Positions 8,437 to 15,194 of a DNA stretch of 40,361 nt are shown here, piece after piece (the first letter of the stretch is position 1; each line of letters opens with the position of its first letter). This DNA comes from an uncultured Faecalibacterium sp. (GTDB lineage Bacteria; Bacillota; Clostridia; Oscillospirales; Ruminococcaceae). Location: positions 1 through 40,361 of the forward strand of contig CALWZL010000015.1 in assembly GCA_944385995.1 (NCBI GenBank), in the 5' to 3' direction. Position numbers and translations under genes: made by a program. The notes beneath the pieces are model-generated. The model had not been told where the DNA came from and ran no database searches. It saw only the letters and a program-made list of their open reading frames with translations.

Positions 8437-9441
8437 TCAGATCAAAAGAAATTGGAGCGCGTTGAACAGATAACCTACCAGAACAATGCCGGCGGCGCAG
8501 ACTCCGACGAACAACGCCAACAGTCTGGGCTTGACGGCCTTGCGGAGCAGAATCAGGGATGGCAGGGACAGGGTGGTGACTGCCATCATAAAGGAGAGGA
8601 CGGTGCCCAACTGGGCGCCCTTGGCCAAGAGCGCCTCGGCCACCGGGATGGTGCCGAAGATGTCGGCATACATCGGAATGCCGGCGGCGGTGGCCAGCAG
8701 AACACCCAGGGGATTCCGGCTGCCCAGCAGAGTTTCAATCCAGCTGTTCGGAATCCAGTTGTGGATGACGGCGCCGATCCCCACCCCGATCAGGATGTAG
8801 GGAAAGACCTTTTTCCATGTGCCGGTCATCTGGTCCCGGGCGTAGAGAAGCCGGTCCTGCCGGGTCAGATGGGGCGCATCCAGATCGACGCTGCCCCGGG
8901 CCGACCGGACAAAGGGCTCGATTTCGGACTCCATCCGCAGATGCTCGATGACGGTACCGCCGGCCACCGCAATCACCAGTCCCAGCAGAACATAGAGGAT
9001 GGCCACCGGCCCGCCGAAAATGCTCATCAGAAGGACCAGGCTTCCCAGGTCCACCATGGGCGAGGAGATCAGAAAGGAAAAGGTCACCCCCAGGGGCAGC
9101 CCGGCGCTGGTGAAACCGATGAAGAGCGGAATGGAGGAGCAGGAACAAAAGGGGGTCACAGTGCCCAGCAGGGCGGCGATCAGGTTGGCGCCGATGCCGT
9201 GGAACCGGCCCAGAATCCGGCGGCTCCGCTCGGGCGGGAAATAGCTCTGGATGTAGGAGATGCAGAAGATCAGCACGCAGAGCAGGACGGTGATTTTGAG
9301 GACATCGTAGAGGAAAAACTGTACGCTGCCTCCCAGCCGGCCGGACAGGTCCAGCCCCAGGGCCTCCAATCCCCGGCCAATGGCGGCGCTCAGCCATTGC
9401 ATGCCCAAAACCTGGTCCTGGATGAATGTCCAAATACCCAT
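8437..9441 (-). CDS. COG0701 (DUF318/ArsP-type) permease
   Basis: The protein is 334 residues from the ATG at 9441, preceded by GTGAGG at a good distance. Upstream in-frame codons run through the operator and were not chosen. It is an integral membrane protein with about eight to ten hydrophobic segments. It has the family hallmark TPFCSCSSIPLFIGF and the matching second-half motif around AAGIPMYADIFGTIPVAEAL, reflecting an internal duplication. Members linked to ArsR (ArsP) export trivalent organoarsenicals, while others are of unknown substrate. Context supports metalloid efflux; the exact substrate is inferred. Confidence 0.85.
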   Translation of the reverse strand: MGIWTFIQDQVLGMQWLSAAIGRGLEALGLDLSGRLGGSVQFFLYDVLKITVLLCVLIFCISYIQSYFPPERSRRILGRFHGIGANLIAALLGTVTPFCSCSSIPLFIGFTSAGLPLGVTFSFLISSPMVDLGSLVLLMSIFGGPVAILYVLLGLVIAVAGGTVIEHLRMESEIEPFVRSARGSVDLDAPHLTRQDRLLYARDQMTGTWKKVFPYILIGVGIGAVIHNWIPNSWIETLLGSRNPLGVLLATAAGIPMYADIFGTIPVAEALLAKGAQLGTVLSFMMAVTTLSLPSLILLRKAVKPRLLALFVGVCAAGIVLVGYLFNALQFLLI

Positions 9442-9466
9442 ACAACAAACCTCACTTGGATGATAA

Positions 9467-9482
9467 ATCAAAATTTTTTGAT
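9467..9482. promoter_or_regulatory. second ArsR-type operator, before the permease
   Basis: ATCAAAATTTTTTGAT is an inverted repeat that differs at one position from the core of the palindrome at the arsR promoter (9874-9889). It lies 25 bases upstream of the permease start. Binding here would give a second control point or a roadblock inside the operon. Confidence 0.65.
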
Positions 9483-9498
9483 ACATTGCCCCGCAAGA

Positions 9499-9522
9499 AG
9501 CGCCATTCCGCGGAATGGCGCT
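9499..9522. repeat. 24-bp perfect palindrome between arsR and the permease
   Basis: AGCGCCATTCCG is followed directly by its reverse complement CGGAATGGCGCT. In RNA this forms a hairpin with almost no loop after the arsR stop. On the minus strand it is followed by TCTTG, not a full T-run, so it is more likely an mRNA processing or partial termination element than a strong terminator. Confidence 0.6.
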
Positions 9523-9533
9523 GGCGGGAACGG

Positions 9534-9851
9534 TTATTTGCGGCAGGCGCAGCTGCCGGCGGCCTCGGCGTCGGGGGTGGTCAGCTGCCGCAGCAGGGCG
9601 ACGGCGGCCTCCCGCCCGGCGGGATTCAGCCGGTAATGGGTCCATTTGCCTTCCTGGCGGCTCTCCACCAGGCCGGAATCGCAGAGAATCTTCATGTGAT
9701 AGGACAGGCCCGACTGGGTCAGGTCCAGGGGTTGCTGCAAGAGGACACAGGCGCACTTTTCGCCGCTGCGCAGCTGTTCCAGAATGGCCAGCCGCTTGGG
9801 GTCGCACAGGGCCTTGAACACCTTGGCCTGCTGCTGATACAATGTCTCCAT
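9534..9851 (-). CDS. arsR: ArsR/SmtB-family metalloid-responsive repressor
   Basis: The protein is 105 residues from the ATG at 9851, chosen because the upstream ATG at 9875 lies within the operator and GAGGACGG gives a ribosome site. It has a winged helix-turn-helix with the DNA-recognition helix at LTQSGLSYHMKILCDSGLV. The helix-3 motif KCACVLL carries a CxC, matching the ELCVCDL arsenite site of classical ArsR. A further CAC pair lies at the C-terminus (SCACRK). It should repress its own operon and release DNA on binding arsenite or antimonite. Confidence 0.9.
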   Translation of the reverse strand: METLYQQQAKVFKALCDPKRLAILEQLRSGEKCACVLLQQPLDLTQSGLSYHMKILCDSGLVESRQEGKWTHYRLNPAGREAAVALLRQLTTPDAEAAGSCACRK

Positions 9852-9871
9852 CCCGTCACCGTCCTCATCGC

Positions 9872-9891
9872 ACATCAAAATATTTTGATGT
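9872..9891. promoter_or_regulatory. primary ArsR operator
   Basis: ACATCAAAATATTTTGATGT is a perfect 20-bp palindrome placed just downstream of the arsR -10 box, over the likely transcription start. That is where an ArsR-family repressor would block initiation. Confidence 0.85.
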
Positions 9892-9895
9892 AAAC

Positions 9896-9924
9896 AGTAT
9901 AGTCCCGGGCTGCCGGTTTGTCAA
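9896..9924 (-). promoter_or_regulatory. promoter of the ars operon
   Basis: On the minus strand TTGACA (9924-9919), a 17-base spacer and TATACT (9901-9896) form a near-perfect housekeeping promoter directly upstream of the operator. Confidence 0.9.
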
Positions 9925-10000
9925 TAGGGAAATTCCGCCGCCGGGGATGACTTTCACAATTCTAAAACAGAATCGCATTCTTTTTCCAATGTGGGATGGG

Positions 10001-10006
10001 TATACT
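10001..10006 (+). promoter_or_regulatory. possible -10 box of the degV gene
   Basis: TATACT at 10001-10006 is a good -10, but the -35 position 17 bases upstream (TTCTTT) is weak. It lies 90 bases before the DegV start. Confidence 0.45.
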
Positions 10007-10095
10007 ACAGACACACCCGGGCCCAGGGCCGGCCCAACCCCTGCCCCGGCGAAAACCGAACATCCAGCCGAACCAGTGAGAAGGAGCGTGTCCAT

Positions 10096-10986
10096 ATGAA
10101 CCAGGATCGACAGAAAACCCCTCAAAAAACACAAGAGACGATGCAGCGAGTGGTTCTGGTGGCGGAAAGCGGCTCGGACATCACCCCGGCCCTCGCCGCG
10201 GCCCACGGGATTCAGGTGGTGCCCATGCACGGGTCGGAGAGCCGGGACGACGGGACCTTTCCGGCGGAGGAAATCTGTGCCTTTTACGACCGGACCGGCA
10301 TCCTGCCCAAAACCAGCGGGTGCACCCCGGAGGACTTTGAACGGGCCTTTGATGCCATCCGCGCCCACAATCCCCGGTCGGAAATCCTTCATCTGGCCTA
10401 TTCGGCTGTCACCACCTGTTCCTATCAGAGCGCCCGGATTGCCGCCGAAGGCCGGGAAGCCATCACCTCGGTGGATACCCGGCAGGTGACCATTGGGCAA
10501 TGCGCGGTGGTGGTGGAGACGGCCCGGCTGCTGGAAGCCCATCCCGAATGGGAGCTGGCCCAGGCGGCGGAGGCCGCCCGGGGCCTGGCCCGGCGGGCGC
10601 GGATGTGCTTCATCCCCGGGGAGCTGGAATTTTTGCGGGCGGGGGGCCGGGTCAGCAATGCCGCCGCCATGTGCGGCCGCCTGCTGGGCATCCATCCCCT
10701 GATTGAGATTTTGGAGGGGCGGCTCCAGGCCACCCGGAAGCTGCGGGGCAGGATGGAAGTTTTGATCCCCCGGCTGGTGGAGGAGTATATCCAGGCCAAC
10801 CGGTTGGACCGGCGGGAAATCTGGATGGTCCGCACCCCGCGTCTGGCCCCGCATCTGGTGGAGGCGGCGCAGGAGGCGGCCCGCCGCTGCGGGGTGCAGA
10901 CGGTCCAGTGGATTCCGGCGGGAGGCGTCATCACGGCCCACGGCGGCCCCGGCGCCTTCGGAATCGCGGGTTTTTGTCAAGAATGA
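10096..10986 (+). CDS. DegV family (fatty-acid-binding) protein
   Basis: The protein is 296 residues from the ATG at 10096, with AAGGAG 15-10 bases upstream; a longer frame reaching 9991 is not supported. It has DegV features: an opening ESGSDITPALAAAHGI strand and loop, KTSGCTPEDFERAF in place of the more common KTSQPSP motif, and SAVTTCSYQSARIA near residue 105, with VDTRQVTIGQ following. DegV proteins bind a fatty acid; in Firmicutes some (FakB) present it to a fatty acid kinase for phospholipid synthesis. No fakA is nearby, so that role is only possible. An unusual 15-residue Gln/Lys-rich N-terminal extension precedes the fold. Confidence 0.85.
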   Translation: MNQDRQKTPQKTQETMQRVVLVAESGSDITPALAAAHGIQVVPMHGSESRDDGTFPAEEICAFYDRTGILPKTSGCTPEDFERAFDAIRAHNPRSEILHLAYSAVTTCSYQSARIAAEGREAITSVDTRQVTIGQCAVVVETARLLEAHPEWELAQAAEAARGLARRARMCFIPGELEFLRAGGRVSNAAAMCGRLLGIHPLIEILEGRLQATRKLRGRMEVLIPRLVEEYIQANRLDRREIWMVRTPRLAPHLVEAAQEAARRCGVQTVQWIPAGGVITAHGGPGAFGIAGFCQE

Positions 10987-10991
10987 CCAAG

Positions 10992-11014
10992 ATTTGTTTT
11001 TTGAAAAAACAAAT
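10992..11014. repeat. A/T-only hairpin after degV
   Basis: ATTTGTTTTTT and AAAAAACAAAT meet around a single G, giving a 23-base inverted repeat without a GC core, six bases after the degV stop. It could act as a weak bidirectional terminator or a protein-binding palindrome. Confidence 0.5.
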
Positions 11015-11260
11015 TGCAGAAGAAACGCCCCCGAAAACAACCGGGCATTCTCTGGCAAAAGTGAAATCAATCACATAAAAAGGAATTTGCCGGGGAGCAA
11101 AACCGTCCTGCCGCTGTTGCGATTCGGAACACTGCCGGGACCCTGCGCCCTTCCGGGGAAAAGGCCTTCCATTGGCGGTGCGCTCAGCCCCGGCCAGGGC
11201 CGGCTTTCCGCTGTAGCTGACCGCTGATCCGCTGGTCTGCCGCTCCTCCCCCTGCAAACC
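11015..11260. other. non-coding stretch, possible small RNA
   Basis: No open frame here has both codon bias and a ribosome site. The interval ends in a clear terminator at 11261-11297, although no gene precedes it closely: degV ends 275 bases earlier. GGGGAGC near 11091-11098 can pair imperfectly with GCTCCTCCCC near 11242-11251, a long-range closing pairing that would fit a structured RNA. No convincing promoter was found. This may be a long 3' untranslated region of degV or a separate small RNA. Confidence 0.35.
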
Positions 11261-11297
11261 ATGCCGCCGGCCGCCGTGCTGGGCGGCATTTTTTGTC
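11261..11297 (+). terminator. intrinsic terminator
   Basis: ATGCCGCC (11261-11268) pairs with GGGCGGCAT (11281-11289), followed by TTTTTTT. It is a strong plus-strand terminator. Confidence 0.82.
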
Positions 11298-11357
11298 AAA
11301 AGAGGGTTGTTTTCAGGGCTATGGGGGGATTTCAGCAAGGGTTTCCATTTTTCTCTC

Positions 11358-11386
11358 TTTCCATGCGGGCGAAAGTATGGTAAAAT
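11358..11386 (+). promoter_or_regulatory. promoter of the cyclophilin leader
   Basis: TTTCCA at 11358-11363, 17 bases, then TAAAAT at 11381-11386, with TGG just before the -10 giving an extended -10. Transcription would start near 11393, at the first hairpin of the leader. Confidence 0.7.
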
Positions 11387-11393
11387 GTCGACA

Positions 11394-11526
11394 GGACGCC
11401 TGCGTCCGCTTCCCGGCCTGCCGGGAGAGCAAAAGCCTGCGTGCCGGCCGCTTTCTGGGTGCGGCCGGAGGGCGCAGGCCTTGGTATGTGGATCCCCAGG
11501 AGCGTCCGGGACGCGGAATGCTGGGG
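11394..11526 (+). ncRNA. four-hairpin structured leader before the cyclophilin gene
   Basis: Four perfect or near-perfect hairpins follow each other. HP1 is GGACG/CGTCC at 11394-11407. HP2 is TCCCGGC/GCCGGGA at 11411-11426. HP3 has an outer stem GCCTGCG/CGCAGGC (11435-11441 with 11473-11479) and an inner stem CCGGCCGC/GCGGCCGG. HP4 has an outer CCCCAG/CTGGGG (11494-11499 with 11521-11526) and an inner GCGTC/GACGC. No T-run follows, so it would be part of the mRNA. I do not recognise a known riboswitch class. Confidence 0.55.
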
Positions 11527-11554
11527 CTTGCGATGAAGGAGTAGGAGAAGCACT

Positions 11555-12031
11555 ATGGTTCGTATTACTATGGAAGACGGCGGCGTGATCGACATCGAGC
11601 TCGACAAAAAAGCCGCTCCCATCACCTGCGAAAACTTTGAGAAGCTGGTGAAGTCTGGCTTTTATGACGGCCTGACCTTCCACCGGGTGATTCCGGGCTT
11701 CATGATCCAGGGCGGCTGCCCCCTGGGCAACGGCACCGGCGGCCCCGGCTGGAAGATCAAGGGCGAGTTCCTGGCCAATGGGGTGGCCAACCCCATCCGC
11801 CACACCCGCGGCGTGGTCAGCATGGCCCGTGCCGCTGATCCCAACAGCGCCGGCAGCCAGTTCTTTATCATGCACCAGGATGCCCCCCACCTGGACGGCC
11901 AGTATGCCGCCTTTGGCAAGGTGGTAGCCGGCATGGATGTGGTGGACCGGATTGCCTCGGTCCGCACCGACTGGAACGATAAGCCCGCCACCCCCGTTCG
12001 GATGAAGAGCGTCGTTCTGATCGACGACTGA
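11555..12031 (+). CDS. cyclophilin-type peptidyl-prolyl cis-trans isomerase
   Basis: This 158-residue single-domain cyclophilin lacks a signal peptide, so it acts in the cytoplasm. The catalytic and cyclosporin-site motifs [13 protein letters not shown] (about residues 42-54) and SAGSQFFIM (about 105-113), with the central Arg and Phe positions, are intact. Two purine-rich stretches (AAGGAG at 11536-11541 and GGAG just downstream) serve as ribosome sites. It is a single-gene unit with its own promoter, an unusually folded 160-base leader and a strong terminator. Confidence 0.94.
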   Translation: MVRITMEDGGVIDIELDKKAAPITCENFEKLVKSGFYDGLTFHRVIPGFMIQGGCPLGNGTGGPGWKIKGEFLANGVANPIRHTRGVVSMARAADPNSAGSQFFIMHQDAPHLDGQYAAFGKVVAGMDVVDRIASVRTDWNDKPATPVRMKSVVLIDD

Positions 12032-12063
12032 TCCCCGTCCCAGCCGGACCGATCCCGCACAGC

Positions 12064-12110
12064 AAAGCCCCCGCTCAGACCGCAGACACGGCCTGGACGG
12101 GGGCTTTTTG
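12064..12110 (+). terminator. terminator of the cyclophilin gene
   Basis: AAAGCCCCCG (12064-12073) pairs with CGGGGGCTTT (12098-12107), continuing into TTTT. The 42-base remainder before the convergent gene is AT-rich and shows no further signal. Confidence 0.88.
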
Positions 12111-12151
12111 CTGGCTTTGGGAAACTATACGATATGTTATATTACAATTTG

Positions 12152-13576
12152 TTATAGAGGCCGGAGGGCGAGACCCTCTTTTTCGGCCAGCTTGCGGCCC
12201 ATCAGGACCCCCATGACGCTGGCCATCATCAGGCCCCGGGTCCAGCCCGAGCTGTCGCCCAGGCAGTGGAGGCCCTGGATGTTGGTGTCCAGGTTCTGGT
12301 CCATCTTGACCTTGTTGGAGTAGAACTTCAGCTCGGGGCTGTACAGCAGGGTTTCATAGGCGGCAAAGCCGGGCACCACCATGTCCAGCATCTTGATGAA
12401 CTCGATGATGTTGGTCATGGCCCGGTAGGGCATGGCGGCGGTGATGTCGCCGGCCACCGCGTCGGGCAGGGTGGGCCGGACGTTGCTGCGGGCCAGCTCC
12501 TCGGGCCAGGTCCGCTTGCCGTCCAGAATGTCGCCGTACCGCTGGACCAGAATGTGGCCCGCCCCCAGCATGTTGGTCAGTTCGCCCACCTTCTGGGCGT
12601 AGGCGATGGGCTGGTTGAAGGGCTCGGTGAAGTTGTGGGACACCAGAATGGCCAGATTGGTGTTTTCGCTCTTCTTCTCCTTGTAGCTGTGGCCGTTGAC
12701 CACCGCCAGGTCGTTGTCGTAATTCTCCTGGGCCACAAAGCCGCCGGGATTCTGGCAGAAGGTGCGGACCTTGTTCTTCCAGGGCCGGGGATAGCCGATC
12801 AGCTTGGATTCGTACAGCACCCGGTTGACCTTTTCCATCACCTCGTTGCGGCACTCCACCCGGACGCCGATGTCCACGGTGCCAGGCTTGTGGGCGATGT
12901 GGTGTTCGGCACAGAGCTTTTCCAGCCAGTCGGCGCCCCGGCGGCCGGTGCCGATCACCACCGTATCGGCGTAGATGGAGCGGGTCTGGCCGTCCTTTTC
13001 CCGGACCAGGACGCCCCGGCAGACATCCCCGTCCAGCAGGATGTTTTCGCACTCGGTGGAGAACAGCATCTCCACCCCGGCGGCCTGGAGGTGCTGTTCC
13101 ACCGCCAGATAGAGCTGATGGGCCTTTTCGGTGCCCAGGTGGCGGATGGGGCAGTCCACCAGCTTGAGGCCGGCTTTGATGGCGTTTTTGCGGATCTCCC
13201 GGATCTCCTCGCCGGTGTAAATGCCCTCTACATGGGGGTCTGCGCCGAAGTCCAGATAGATTTTGTCGGTGTAGTCGATCAGCTGCTGGGCGAAATTCTC
13301 CCCGATCAGGGTGGGCAGGTCGCCGCCCACCTCATAGGACAGGCTCAGCTTGCCGTCCGAAAAGGCGCCCGCCCCCGAAAAGCCGGTGGTGATGGCGCAG
13401 GTGGGGCGGCAGTTGACGCAGTGGCCCAGCTCAGCCTTGGGGCAGCGGCGCTGTTCCACCGATTTCCCCTTTTCCACCAGAAGAATCTTCTTTTGGCTGC
13501 CGTGGCGCAGCAGCTCCACAGCGGTAAAAATGCCGGCGGGGCCGGCGCCCACGATAATCAGGTCGTATTTTTCCAT
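12152..13576 (-). CDS. FAD-dependent dehydrogenase, COG2509 type
   Basis: The protein has 474 residues. An N-terminal Rossmann motif IIVGAGPAGIFTAVELL (residues 7-23) binds FAD; a second dinucleotide-type strand VVIGTGRRGADWL lies near residue 210, and CLGDSSGWTRGLMMASVMG near the end is the FAD-closing motif. A cysteine-rich segment holds Cys45, Cys53, Cys56 and Cys60, within RRCPKAELGHCVNCRPTC, and could bind a metal or Fe-S cluster; it is typical of this uncharacterised family. GGAAGGGG precedes the ATG. It is 57 bases downstream of the HdeD-like gene, likely in one transcript. Substrate is unknown. Confidence 0.85.
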   Translation of the reverse strand: MEKYDLIIVGAGPAGIFTAVELLRHGSQKKILLVEKGKSVEQRRCPKAELGHCVNCRPTCAITTGFSGAGAFSDGKLSLSYEVGGDLPTLIGENFAQQLIDYTDKIYLDFGADPHVEGIYTGEEIREIRKNAIKAGLKLVDCPIRHLGTEKAHQLYLAVEQHLQAAGVEMLFSTECENILLDGDVCRGVLVREKDGQTRSIYADTVVIGTGRRGADWLEKLCAEHHIAHKPGTVDIGVRVECRNEVMEKVNRVLYESKLIGYPRPWKNKVRTFCQNPGGFVAQENYDNDLAVVNGHSYKEKKSENTNLAILVSHNFTEPFNQPIAYAQKVGELTNMLGAGHILVQRYGDILDGKRTWPEELARSNVRPTLPDAVAGDITAAMPYRAMTNIIEFIKMLDMVVPGFAAYETLLYSPELKFYSNKVKMDQNLDTNIQGLHCLGDSSGWTRGLMMASVMGVLMGRKLAEKEGLALRPL

Positions 13577-13633
13577 GGTACCCCTTCCCTTTTCCTATGA
13601 TTTCTGCCGCGGGCTGCGGCAGGAAAGACGGAA

Positions 13634-14326
13634 TCATTCCTGGTGCACTTCGGCGCTCTCGTCCACCGTGTCCAGTTCCCGGGCGGTGGCCTCCGCGTCG
13701 GTGGAGGTGTAATCGCCGCCCACCACGCCGTCGCCATTCAGGTCCAGACCTGTGACCGATTCCAGAACCGACTGGGTCTCGGGGTGGAGCTTGTGGAAGC
13801 GGCGGATGGCCAGGGCGGTATAGATGGCGCCGCCCAGGTTGAAGGCGCCCTCGATGATGAGGATGATTCCGATTCCCATCACCAGGGTTTCCATGGCGCC
13901 GAAGGGATCAAAGATCATGATGCCGCCCAGCACCACGCTGAGGAGGGCCAGCAGGATGAACCATTTCCAGCTGGGATAGCCGCAGCGGCGCAGTTCCAGG
14001 GCGTTCTGAAGGCGGCCCAGGCTGTCGAAGAGGACGAACAGGCCGAACACCACCGGCAGAATCCGCACCACAATGTCGCTGCGGAGGATCAGAAAGCCGC
14101 CCAGACCCAGACAGACCAGGCCCGAAATCAGGGTGAACTGGCTCTGAAAGACCTTGTGTTCAAAGGTGAAATAGCGGATCAGCTGGACGGCGGCACAGGC
14201 CAGCACCACGCCTCCCAGGGCGTAGCAGACGATGTTCAGAGCGATGCCGGGCACCGCCAGCAGAAAGACGCCGAGGGCCAGATACAGCAGGCTCATGAGG
14301 ATGAGATTCCATTTGAGATTTTTCAT
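13634..14326 (-). CDS. HdeD-like (DUF308) membrane protein with EF-hand-like tail
   Basis: This 230-residue protein has six hydrophobic segments between residues 8 and about 170, in the DUF308/HdeD pattern of two three-helix repeats. HdeD proteins are tied to acid resistance in enterobacteria, but the role in Firmicutes is unknown. The hydrophilic C-terminal tail contains DLNGDGVVGGD at 195-205, close to the Dx(N/D)xDG calcium loop of dockerins and EF-hands, though the last ligand is shifted by one position. The tail is otherwise rich in acidic residues. AAGGAGG lies upstream of the ATG. It precedes the FAD dehydrogenase. Confidence 0.82.
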   Translation of the reverse strand: MKNLKWNLILMSLLYLALGVFLLAVPGIALNIVCYALGGVVLACAAVQLIRYFTFEHKVFQSQFTLISGLVCLGLGGFLILRSDIVVRILPVVFGLFVLFDSLGRLQNALELRRCGYPSWKWFILLALLSVVLGGIMIFDPFGAMETLVMGIGIILIIEGAFNLGGAIYTALAIRRFHKLHPETQSVLESVTGLDLNGDGVVGGDYTSTDAEATARELDTVDESAEVHQE

Positions 14327-14404
14327 AGTCGGATGCCTCCTTGGGGGCGGGTCCCTTGTTCAGTATTCCACGGGGAGACGGTTTTTGCGCACCGGGCCTG
14401 TACA

Positions 14405-14440
14405 CAAAAGATGGGCAGAATGCACCCGCACCCTGCCCAT
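14405..14440 (-). terminator. terminator after the cytidylate-kinase-like gene
   Basis: On the minus strand ATGGGCAG (14440-14433) pairs with CTGCCCAT (14418-14411), followed by CTTTTGT. It separates the kinase-like gene from the HdeD-like gene, so the latter probably has its own promoter in 14330-14405; no strong one was seen. Confidence 0.75.
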
Positions 14441-14459
14441 TGCGCAGAAAACCGCAGCG

Positions 14460-15065
14460 TCAGCCCAGCTGTTTCTCTTTGGCCTCCACCGCGGCCAGAA
14501 TCATCTGGACGCAGGCGTCCTTGCCGAGGGCAGCGTTGACGCTCAGATCGTAGTTGTGGACATCGCCCCAGCGGTTCTGGGTGTAGTAGTTGTAGTAGGC
14601 GGCGCGCTGACGGTCGGTCTTGTCGATCTCGTCGCGGATGCCCTTTTCGGTGGTGGCCTTGACGATGGGGTTGGTCTTGGCGTACTCGCGGCGCCATGCC
14701 ACCGGCGCGTGGACAAAGACGTGGAGCACGTCGGTCCGCTCCCGCAGGACGTAGTCGGCGCACCGGCCCAGGATGACGCAGGGGCCTTCCTCGGCCAGCT
14801 TCTTGATGATCCGGCTCTGCAGGATAAAGACCTGATCGCTCAGGGGCAGATCGGTGCCCATGGTATACAGGCTGTAGAGCAGGCTGTGGGTGTGGCGCTT
14901 TTCGCTGGCCGCCACGGCCTCTTCCGACAGGCCGGAATCCCGGGCCGCCATGGTAATCAGCTCTTTGTCATAGAGCTTGATGCCCAGAGCGTCGGCGACA
15001 TCCTGTGCAATATAGCGCCCGCCGGTGCAGTACTCACGGCTCAAAGTGATGATCGTTTTTGCCAT
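14460..15065 (-). CDS. cytidylate kinase-like family protein
   Basis: The protein is 201 residues from the ATG at 15065, chosen for the GGGAGG ribosome site; two upstream in-frame starts have none. The opening ITLSREYCTGGRYIAQDVA matches the cytidylate kinase-like family, in which the classical P-loop lysine is absent and the loop reads SREY-x-x-GGR. YDKELI and a C-terminal DLSVN-x-x-LGKD complete the pattern. Members are widespread in gut Firmicutes; their substrate is not established, so true CMP kinase activity should not be assumed. It lies 130 bases downstream of the C39-like gene. Confidence 0.82.
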   Translation of the reverse strand: MAKTIITLSREYCTGGRYIAQDVADALGIKLYDKELITMAARDSGLSEEAVAASEKRHTHSLLYSLYTMGTDLPLSDQVFILQSRIIKKLAEEGPCVILGRCADYVLRERTDVLHVFVHAPVAWRREYAKTNPIVKATTEKGIRDEIDKTDRQRAAYYNYYTQNRWGDVHNYDLSVNAALGKDACVQMILAAVEAKEKQLG

Positions 15066-15194
15066 AATCGTTCCTCCCATCTTGTTCAGGAAGCCTTCCC
15101 GCCGCGGCCGCACAGCCGCAGGGAAACGGTGCTTCCTTTCAACAGTCGGGCGACGGGCCCGGCTGCCAGGTTGCAGCAGTTGGCCGGCGCCGGA

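Noticed and set aside
7524-9924. ars genes as an island integrated at tRNA-Ser
   Set aside because: No integrase and no repeated copy of the tRNA 3' end were found near the far end of the module.
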